Shown: positions 58,226 through 64,000 of the stretch, piece after piece
Layout: every line of letters starts with the position of its first letter
Numbering within the stretch: position 1 is the first letter of the stretch
NCBI GenBank assembly: GCA_002428365.1
Contig: DIVW01000005.1
Coordinates: 82,259-146,258, forward strand
Length of the DNA stretch: 64,000 bases
Origin: Propionibacteriaceae bacterium UBA6122
GTDB lineage: Bacteria; Actinomycetota; Actinomycetes; Propionibacteriales; Propionibacteriaceae
Direction of reading: 5' to 3'
Made by a program: the position numbers and the translations under genes
The notes under the pieces: generated by a model
Databases searched by the model: none
Told to the model about the DNA's origin: nothing
What the model saw: the letters and a program-made list of their open reading frames with translations, nothing else

Positions 58226-59367
58226 GCCCGTGCCTTTCGTCCGTACAGCCGGGCGGCCACCAGCACCATCACCAGCGCGTAGCCGGCCAAGGTGAGCAGC
58301 TCAGGCCACAACTCGGCGAACCCGGAGCCCTTCAGGAACACTCCGCGGGCGATCGTGACCATGTAGCGGGCCGGGAAGATGCCGGAGATCCACTGCAGCA
58401 CCACCGGAATCTGATCCAGCGGGAACGCCAACCCCGAGAGCAGGAAGCTCGGCAGGAAGGCGATCATCAACGCCATGATGTTCGCGGTCTCAGCTGAGGG
58501 CGCCACCGCCGAAATCAGCAGCCCCATGCCGAGGGACGCGAAGACGAACAGCGCCGAACCAAGCGCCAGCACCAGTGGGGTGCCGCGCAAGGGCACCCCA
58601 AAGACGGCCATGCCCAACAGGATCACCAGCACCACATCGATGAAGGCGATCAACGTCCAGGGCAGCAGCTTGCCGACCATCAATTCGGTGCGCCGCATCG
58701 GGCTCACCAGCAACTGCTCCTCGGTGCCCAGCGCCCGCTCGCGCACCAAGGTGACCGCAGTCTGCTGCACGGTGACGATGGCGATGATCACCGCCATCAG
58801 GCCCGGAATCAGGAAGATCGTGGAGTTGCGCTCAGGGTTGTACCAAGTGCGTACCCGCGGCTCCAGGGCGCCGATGCCGCTCAGATCCAAGCCCTGCGAC
58901 GCTGCCCAGGACTTGGTCATCGACTGGTCGTAGAGCTGGTTGAGGGCCACCGAATAGGCCTGCGAGATCTTGGCTGAGTTCGGCTCGCTGCCATCGATCA
59001 GCACCGCAACCTGCGCTTTGTCGCCAGCGGCGATGGTTTCGCCGAAGCCGGCCGGAATCACCACCGCTACTCGGGCGGTGTTGGCATCGAAGGCGGTGTC
59101 CACCTGATTGAGGGTGTCGCCGTGGGCCACCACCTTGAAGAAGGTGGACGCGTCGTAGGCGCGCACGTACTCGCTGCTGGCCGGGGTCTTGTCGTAGTCG
59201 ATGACCATGGTGGGGACGTTGTCGACGTCGAAGCTGATCGCATAGGCGAACAGCAGCAGCTGGATCACTGGCAGCAGCACCACCGCAGCCAGCGTGCGAA
59301 CATCTCGCAGCAGGTGCTTGAACTCCTTGTTGGTGACCGCGCCAATTCGGGTCAGCGATGCCTTCAC
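58222..59367 (-). CDS. ABC-2 efflux permease 1 (YbhS-like)
   Basis: A 381-residue ABC-2 permease homologous to the next one, with the loop VTLVRERALGTEEQLLVSPMRRTELMVGKL and the same one-plus-five helix plan. The GTG at 59367 overlaps the ATPase 1 stop (GTGA). The frame is open for another 50 codons upstream, but that part lies inside the ATPase gene and reads as Arg/Gly-rich noise. Confidence 0.9.
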   Translation of the reverse strand: MKASLTRIGAVTNKEFKHLLRDVRTLAAVVLLPVIQLLLFAYAISFDVDNVPTMVIDYDKTPASSEYVRAYDASTFFKVVAHGDTLNQVDTAFDANTARVAVVIPAGFGETIAAGDKAQVAVLIDGSEPNSAKISQAYSVALNQLYDQSMTKSWAASQGLDLSGIGALEPRVRTWYNPERNSTIFLIPGLMAVIIAIVTVQQTAVTLVRERALGTEEQLLVSPMRRTELMVGKLLPWTLIAFIDVVLVILLGMAVFGVPLRGTPLVLALGSALFVFASLGMGLLISAVAPSAETANIMALMIAFLPSFLLSGLAFPLDQIPVVLQWISGIFPARYMVTIARGVFLKGSGFAELWPELLTLAGYALVMVLVAARLYGRKARA

Positions 59368-60326
59368 GAGCCCACCGCCGCAGCATCGGCGGGTGCGTTC
59401 TCGGCCAGATAGGCGAAGACGGTCTCCATGTCGATGTTGGCGGCCCGCACGGTGAGGCTGGCATCGGTGCCGCCCAACCCGGCGATCAGCGCCTCGATTG
59501 GGTCGGCCGCGCCGGTCCACAACACTCGCACCAGATCGCCGAACAGATGGGCAGAATCGACCCCGGGCAGGGCAATGACTGCCGCCAGGGTGCGGCGCGG
59601 CTCGGCGCTGGCCACCTCGAGCAGGCGTCCTGGCACTCGAGCCTTGATTTGCTCCGGGGTACCCGATTGGCGAATCCGGCCCCGGTCGAGGAAAGCGATG
59701 TGGGTGCAGCGCTCGGCCTCGTCCATGTAGGGGGTGGCCACCAGGACGGTTCTGCCTTCGCGGTGCAAGCTGGCCAGGATCCGCCAGAACTCCCGACGGG
59801 AGACCGGGTCAACCCCGGTGGTCGGCTCGTCCAGCAGCAGCAGATCAGGGGAGTGCATCAAGGTGGAGGCCAGCATCAGTTTCTGCTTCATTCCGCCCGA
59901 GAGGTGTTGGGCCTGGCGATCGGCGAACTCGGCCAGTCCCATGCTTTCCAGCAGGCTCTTTGCCCGGGAGTTGCGATCGGCGCGACCCACCCCACGCACC
60001 GTGGCGAAGAACTCCAGGTTTTCGGCCACTGACAAGTCCGGATACATCGAGAACCGCTGCGACATGTAGCCGATGCGCGGGGTCACCTTTCCTCGCTGGT
60101 CGGTGACCGAGTGGCCAAACACCTCAGCGGCGCCAGCATCAGGGGCCAACACGGTGGCGATCATCCGAATCAGCGTCGATTTGCCCGCACCGTCGGGGCC
60201 GAGCAGGCCGTATACCGCGCCGGTGGCGACGTCCAAATCGAGATCAATCACCGCCTCGGTGGCGCCGAAGCTCTTGTGTAGGCCGCGAGCGCTGATGGCG
60301 CTGGTGCCTGGGCTGGTTGATTGCAT
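59364..60326 (-). CDS. ABC efflux ATPase 1 (YbhF N-half-like)
   Basis: A 320-residue ATPase. Walker A is GPDGAGKST, the signature is LSGGMKQKLMLAS and Walker B is LLLLDEPTTGVD, matching the first half of YbhF. Together with ATPase 2 it gives a heterodimeric motor for the two permeases. It starts 3 bases after the adaptor gene stop. Confidence 0.92.
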   Translation of the reverse strand: MQSTSPGTSAISARGLHKSFGATEAVIDLDLDVATGAVYGLLGPDGAGKSTLIRMIATVLAPDAGAAEVFGHSVTDQRGKVTPRIGYMSQRFSMYPDLSVAENLEFFATVRGVGRADRNSRAKSLLESMGLAEFADRQAQHLSGGMKQKLMLASTLMHSPDLLLLDEPTTGVDPVSRREFWRILASLHREGRTVLVATPYMDEAERCTHIAFLDRGRIRQSGTPEQIKARVPGRLLEVASAEPRRTLAAVIALPGVDSAHLFGDLVRVLWTGAADPIEALIAGLGGTDASLTVRAANIDMETVFAYLAENAPADAAAVGS

Positions 60327-60329
60327 GGC

Positions 60330-61115
60330 TCAGCCCAGAGCTACGTCCACCGGCATGCCGGCTTTGAGGGTGCCGGTCTCATCTGTGACCCGAAGGCGCA
60401 CCTCGTAGACCAACTTGGTGCGCTGATCCTTGGTCTGGACGCTGTTCGGGGTGAACTCAGATTGGCTGGCGATGAAGCTCACCTCGCCGGTGAAGGAGGC
60501 CGGGGAAGAATCGGTGGTCAAGCGGGCCGATTGGTCGAGCTTGACGTTTCCGATGCCAGTCTCGGGGACGAAAATCCGCACGAACAGCGAGCTGGTGTCG
60601 ATCAGGCTGATCATGGTCTTGCCAGGAGCGGCGTTCTGGCCAACATTGGCCACCACCGAAGTGACCACGCCGTCGCGCGGGGCGGTGACGCGGGTGTAGC
60701 CCAGCTGTACCTCGGCCAGTTTCACCGCGGCCTCGGCTTGCTTCACCTTGGCTTTGGCTGCGGTGACATCAGCCGAAGTGCCGTCGTCGCGAGCATTCTT
60801 GAGCGCAGCCTTGGCGGCAATCACGCCTTGCTGGGCCTGCTGAAGCTGTAGCTTCATCGCGGCGGTGTCCAGCTGCACCAGCAGTTGGCCCTTGGTCACC
60901 TTGTCACCTTCGACGACTTTGACCTCGGTGATGCGTCCGGCCAGGGCTGGAGTGATCTGATACTGATCGGCCTCAACCGAACCGGTGAACTGGTTGGCCG
61001 CTGTGGTGCTGGCCTGGTTGGCGCTCCACCACCACCAAATGCCGCCACCGACCAACAGCAACACGACCGCGATGATCACCGGGATCGGCGGATGCTTGCG
61101 CGCTTCACTGGCCAT
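60330..61115 (-). CDS. HlyD-family membrane-fusion adaptor
   Basis: A 261-residue adaptor with one N-terminal helix (IPVIIAVVLLLVGGGIWWWW), split lipoyl half-domains (GRITEVKVVEGDKVTKGQLL and GYTRVTAPRDGVVTSVVANV), a short alpha-hairpin of ~60 residues and a beta-barrel. It resembles YbhG. In a Gram-positive it probably guides substrate across the wall zone or holds the complex together. Confidence 0.9.
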   Translation of the reverse strand: MASEARKHPPIPVIIAVVLLLVGGGIWWWWSANQASTTAANQFTGSVEADQYQITPALAGRITEVKVVEGDKVTKGQLLVQLDTAAMKLQLQQAQQGVIAAKAALKNARDDGTSADVTAAKAKVKQAEAAVKLAEVQLGYTRVTAPRDGVVTSVVANVGQNAAPGKTMISLIDTSSLFVRIFVPETGIGNVKLDQSARLTTDSSPASFTGEVSFIASQSEFTPNSVQTKDQRTKLVYEVRLRVTDETGTLKAGMPVDVALG

Positions 61116-61121
61116 TTCGGA

Positions 61122-62390
61122 TTACCTGTCCTGCTCGGATTGGCCGGCTGCCGGATGGCAGCCGGAGATGCTGATTACTACTGGGACGCCAGCTGGCAGG
61201 CTGGCCTCAGCGGTGAGCTCCACTTGAACCGCGCGGGTCAGGTGGGTTTCCTCAGTCGTCGTCGAGGACGGCGGGAAGTCGGCGGTTGCCGAGATGCGCG
61301 TCAGTTTCGCTGGCACGCCCACCCCGGGCGGCATCCAGTCGCCGACCACCGCTGCGGAGTCCTGCAGGCAGACCTTCGCCAACTGGGACGGAGCCAGCCA
61401 GGCGGTGATTTTGGGATCGCCCGCTTCGGCGATCTTGACCACCGGGGCGCCGCTGGCGAGCCGATCGCCAACTCCAGCAACCCACGTGACTGTGCCATCG
61501 ACTGGAGCGGTGATGGTGGCCAGCTTGAGTTGAACCTCGGCCAGCGCAACCGGGATCGGAGCGGAATCGGCGGCGATTTCGGCCAAATCACGCAGGTTGC
61601 GCAACTGCTGGCGAGCGTCGGTGATCTTGGCGGCAGCGCTCTTCAGTTTGGCCAGGCCGCTGCGGGCTGTGGCCAGTCCGCTGGTCAGTTTGGGGATGGC
61701 TTTACTGACTTGCGCCAGTTTGGCGTCCAGTTGGGCGATCCCGGCCTTCAGTTTGGCGATAGCAGCCGTCAGTTCAGCTTTGCTGGGCACACCGGGCGGA
61801 GGCACCGGTGGGTAGTGCGCGAGCAGGTTTTCGGCGGCGGCCAGCTTGCTGGCCAGGTCGGTGCGAGCCAGCTTCAGCTGCGGCTTGGCCTTCTTCAGAT
61901 CGGCGAGAGTCTTGGTGAGTTTGGCGATCGCATCGGTGACTTTGGTCGTGTTGGCCGCCACCTCGCGCGCCTTGTCGTAGGTGTCTGCGATTGCCGCGCT
62001 CAGCACGTCCACTTGGGCCTCGGTGACGCTCTGGTCGGCTTTGGCTGTGGTGATCGCCAGCTTCAGTGCACTCGAATCGAGCGCGAGCAGTTGCTGCCCG
62101 GCGCGAACCTGATCGCCTTGACGCACGCCCACCTTGGACACCAGCTGGGTGGTGCCCACCTGATAGGTGCTCGCGGTGGTGTTGGGCGTCACAGCGCCGG
62201 TGGTGGTCTGAGGGAAGCCGGCGTCCAGGTTCACCGCAGCGACGCTGAAGGAGGGCATTGCCACCGTGCGCACCGGATCGACCACCGTGCCCACCACGCT
62301 CACTGGAGCGTTGGTGCTGGTGCAGCCAGCCACAGCAAGGATCGCGAGCGTGCTGATCGCGGCTATACCGGTGTTGATGCGGGGTTTCAT
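61122..62390 (-). CDS. Second HlyD-like adaptor, lipoprotein
   Basis: A 422-residue lipoprotein with lipobox LAVAGC (C23). A half-lipoyl domain (VSKVGVRQGDQVRAGQQLL) is followed by a long helical hairpin (~105-285, rich in Ala/Lys/Leu heptads), the second half-lipoyl part (ATITAPVDGTVTWVAGVGD) and a barrel. The hairpin is much longer than that of the next adaptor, so it may reach further from the membrane. Its ATG overlaps the TetR stop (TGATG). Confidence 0.87.
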   Translation of the reverse strand: MKPRINTGIAAISTLAILAVAGCTSTNAPVSVVGTVVDPVRTVAMPSFSVAAVNLDAGFPQTTTGAVTPNTTASTYQVGTTQLVSKVGVRQGDQVRAGQQLLALDSSALKLAITTAKADQSVTEAQVDVLSAAIADTYDKAREVAANTTKVTDAIAKLTKTLADLKKAKPQLKLARTDLASKLAAAENLLAHYPPVPPPGVPSKAELTAAIAKLKAGIAQLDAKLAQVSKAIPKLTSGLATARSGLAKLKSAAAKITDARQQLRNLRDLAEIAADSAPIPVALAEVQLKLATITAPVDGTVTWVAGVGDRLASGAPVVKIAEAGDPKITAWLAPSQLAKVCLQDSAAVVGDWMPPGVGVPAKLTRISATADFPPSSTTTEETHLTRAVQVELTAEASLPAGVPVVISISGCHPAAGQSEQDR

Positions 62391-63007
62391 CACTTCACCG
62401 CCACGGTGGCCAGGAACGCGTCAGTGAGGCGTTCCAGTTTGGCGCGCTCGGGGGGCTGATCCGGGTCGATGCTGAGGAAGCCGTCCAGGGCGACGTAGGT
62501 CATCACCGGACCGACAAACATGCGAGAGGCCAGATCGAGATCAGGGGCATCAATCAGCCCGGCCTCATTGGCCTGCCGCAATATCGCCACCGTGCGCCCG
62601 AGTACCTGGCCGGGCAGGGCGTCGCGGAAGGCGCGCCGCAACTCCGGCACCCGGAACGCTTCGCCCAGCACCAGTCGAACCAACGCGATGCCCTCGGGTC
62701 GCATCAGGGCCTGCGTCAGGCCGGCGGAGAAGCCGATCAGGGCGTTGCGCAGATCCTCGCGGGTGCCCAACTCGACGGCTCGGGGTGGGGCGAGGACGAG
62801 CTTGCTCACGCTGGTGTTGATTACTTCGATCAACAAGTCGGTTTTGGTGGGGAAGTAGCTGTACAGCGTCTGCTTACTCACCCCGGCTTCGGCAGTGACC
62901 GCATCCATCGAGGTGGCAGCAAAACCTTGGTCGAGGAACAGTCGGCGGGCGGCATCAGCAATCTGCGCGCGCTTGGCCAGCTGGCGGTGGCTCAACCCCT
63001 CGGTCAT
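62390..63007 (-). CDS. TetR-family repressor of the efflux operon (CecR/AefR-like)
   Basis: A 205-residue TetR regulator with the N-terminal HTH (AVTAEAGVSKQTLYSYFPTKTDLL, residues ~38-61) and a ligand domain of the AefR-like type. It is the first gene of the efflux operon and translationally coupled to it. A perfect 29-base palindrome ends directly at its start codon, which predicts autorepression of the whole operon. Confidence 0.92.
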   Translation of the reverse strand: MTEGLSHRQLAKRAQIADAARRLFLDQGFAATSMDAVTAEAGVSKQTLYSYFPTKTDLLIEVINTSVSKLVLAPPRAVELGTREDLRNALIGFSAGLTQALMRPEGIALVRLVLGEAFRVPELRRAFRDALPGQVLGRTVAILRQANEAGLIDAPDLDLASRMFVGPVMTYVALDGFLSIDPDQPPERAKLERLTDAFLATVAVK

Positions 63008-63036
63008 GAATCAAACTGTACCGTACAGTTTGATTC
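63008..63036. promoter_or_regulatory. Perfect TetR-type operator palindrome
   Basis: GAATCAAACTGTAC (63008-63021), central C, GTACAGTTTGATTC (63023-63036). The core TGTAC-N-GTACA is a common TetR-family site. It abuts the repressor start codon at 63007 and may also affect the divergent GT87 gene. Confidence 0.85.
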
Positions 63037-63157
63037 TGGCAAGACCCGACGCGCTGATTCGCCACCGATGTGCGATCCGCATTAGCCTGCCGAGAGCCTG
63101 GAGCTAACCTCGCGGGCATACTGCCTATGGCGGGCATCGACTTCAGCTAGGAGCAGC

Positions 63158-64000
63158 ATGAAACCGGATCGTCGGTTGTGGTTGCCGCTGCTGGGCTGGG
63201 CCATCTCGCGGGCGGTCGTGATCGGGTTGTGGCTGTTCGCCGAACAGGTGCTGCCTGGCGACGTCGGCTACTACTTCGATCGGATGCACCGCTATCTCGC
63301 CCTTGGGGCATCGGTGGCCCAGACGATGCCCGAATACCCCACCCCGGTGCTGTGGCTGTTGATGGTGCCCTATGCCTTGTCCGGGCAGACCGCTCAAGGC
63401 TTCCTGATCGCTTTCGTGGCGCTGATGATGGCGCTGGACCTGGCCTTCACCGTGTTGCTTTGGCAGCGTGGACGTGGCCAGGCCGCCGTCTGGTTCTGGA
63501 TCGGCTTCGTGGTCGCAATCGGACCCATCGCCTACCTGCGCCTCGACCTGGTCACTTCGGTGGCGGTTGGCGCAGCCTTGGTGGCGCTCAGTCGAGGGGC
63601 GGACCGCATCGGCGGGGTGCTGTTGGCCCTTGGCGCTGGCCTGAAACTCTGGCCGGGCACCTTGTGGCCGACCACCGTCAGTGGCACCCGGCGCCGCGAC
63701 CATTTGGTCACTATCAGCTTCTTCACCACCGGTGTGGTGCTGGTGGTCGCAGCCTTGGTGCACGGCGGCTTCGGTCGGCTGATCTCACCGCTTGGCTGGC
63801 AGTCCGGCCGTGGGCTACAGATCGAGTCGATTTGGGCCACCCCGGCGATGATCGCCCGACTGTTCGCGCCGCAGGACTACCAGGTCGAGTTCTCCCGCTG
63901 GCAGGCCTTCGAAGTCTTCGGCCCCGGGGTGGAACAGTGGCTGGCGATCTCCTCGATGCTCACCTACGCCGGCTACCTGGTGATTGTGGCCGCCTACGTG
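63158..64000 (+). CDS. GT87-like polytopic membrane glycosyltransferase (3' truncated)
   Basis: The frame is open to the right edge; 281 codons are visible. The product is strongly hydrophobic, with at least seven helices in the visible part (e.g. LLGWAISRAVVIGLWLF, AVWFWIGFVVAIGPIAYL). The segments YLRLDLVTSVAVGAALVAL and GAGLKLWPGTLWP resemble the DUF2029/GT87 polyprenyl-phosphate-mannose-dependent transferases of actinobacteria, which build cell-envelope glycolipids. AGGAG lies 4 bases before the ATG. The C-terminal part is not visible, so the family call is moderate. Confidence 0.72.
   Translation, partial: MKPDRRLWLPLLGWAISRAVVIGLWLFAEQVLPGDVGYYFDRMHRYLALGASVAQTMPEYPTPVLWLLMVPYALSGQTAQGFLIAFVALMMALDLAFTVLLWQRGRGQAAVWFWIGFVVAIGPIAYLRLDLVTSVAVGAALVALSRGADRIGGVLLALGAGLKLWPGTLWPTTVSGTRRRDHLVTISFFTTGVVLVVAALVHGGFGRLISPLGWQSGRGLQIESIWATPAMIARLFAPQDYQVEFSRWQAFEVFGPGVEQWLAISSMLTYAGYLVIVAAYV

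Noticed and set aside
60885..62459. 524-codon open frame on + opposite the two adaptor genes
   Set aside because: It mirrors the codon bias of two convincing adaptor genes on -, is rich in Gly/Gln/His/Arg without any domain, and has no SD. Long antisense frames are normal at this GC.
1..64000. tRNA, rRNA, transposase or prophage genes
   Set aside because: None seen on either strand; the repeats are short non-coding elements without an adjacent transposase.

Overview
High-GC DNA with dense, often overlapping genes (many ATGA, GTGA and TGATG junctions), frequent GTG starts and strong GGAGG-type ribosome binding sites. Protein types (EtfD-type menaquinone branch, ECF41 sigma factor, actinobacterial cell-wall hydrolase, GT87 membrane protein) and two families of intergenic repeats point to a heterotrophic Actinomycetota chromosome, plausibly Propionibacteriales-like; the genus cannot be fixed from sequence alone. 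No rRNA, tRNA, CRISPR array, transposase or phage gene was seen. The first and last genes run off the window.

Layout. 1-11355 is a carbohydrate-catabolic island: sugar-acid dehydratase, DapA-type aldolase/dehydratase and SMP-30 lactonase on +; a Gfo/Idh/MocA protein and a ceramidase-like hydrolase on -; then a five-gene dipeptide/oligosaccharide-type ABC importer on +, with a good promoter and an operator-like inverted repeat in the divergent gap. 11533-15173 is an electron-transfer cassette: two related small surface proteins, ApbE flavin transferase, a ferric-reductase-like membrane protein, a NuoF-like flavoprotein and a ferredoxin. 15212-22064 holds an MFS exporter, ethanolamine ammonia-lyase (eutBC) without microcompartment genes, an enolase and an ethanolamine-type permease. 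22375-24551 is an ECF41 sigma factor coupled to an FAD oxidoreductase, preceded by a sequence close to the known ECF41 promoter. 24740-27383 is a GH1 glycosidase with a GPH-family symporter, followed by a hipBA-type pair, an orphan lipoprotein and a secreted glucose/sorbosone-dehydrogenase-like protein.

31132-40193 reads as one amine or amino-acid oxidation module: TetR regulator, ornithine-cyclodeaminase-family protein, FAD oxidoreductase, EtfD-like membrane iron-sulfur protein, EtfB, EtfA and an APC permease. 40312-55997 is mostly single genes: RNase HI, an HtrA-like protein with an altered catalytic serine, two EamA exporters, lipoproteins, a large mosaic cell-wall hydrolase, CysE, LysR, amidotransferase, nitroreductase, lipase-like and M50-like proteins. 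56011-63036 is a TetR-controlled ABC efflux system resembling the enterobacterial CecR-YbhGFSR locus, but with the double ATPase split into two genes and two adaptor proteins. A GT87-type membrane glycosyltransferase is cut by the right edge.

Two repeat families are scattered between genes: a mosaic palindromic element built on GGGGACGGTTCC / GGAACCGTCCCC, and an element built on CTTCGACRRGCTCAGGGAACTG. The second has invaded coding sequence twice: it supplies the stop codon of eutC and encodes the first ~55 residues of an ABC ATPase.

The best leads are the electron-transfer cassette with its unusual small proteins, the wall hydrolase whose NlpC/P60 domain appears nested inside a glucosaminidase domain, the ECF41 autoregulatory circuit, and the repeat-derived N-terminus of the ATPase.
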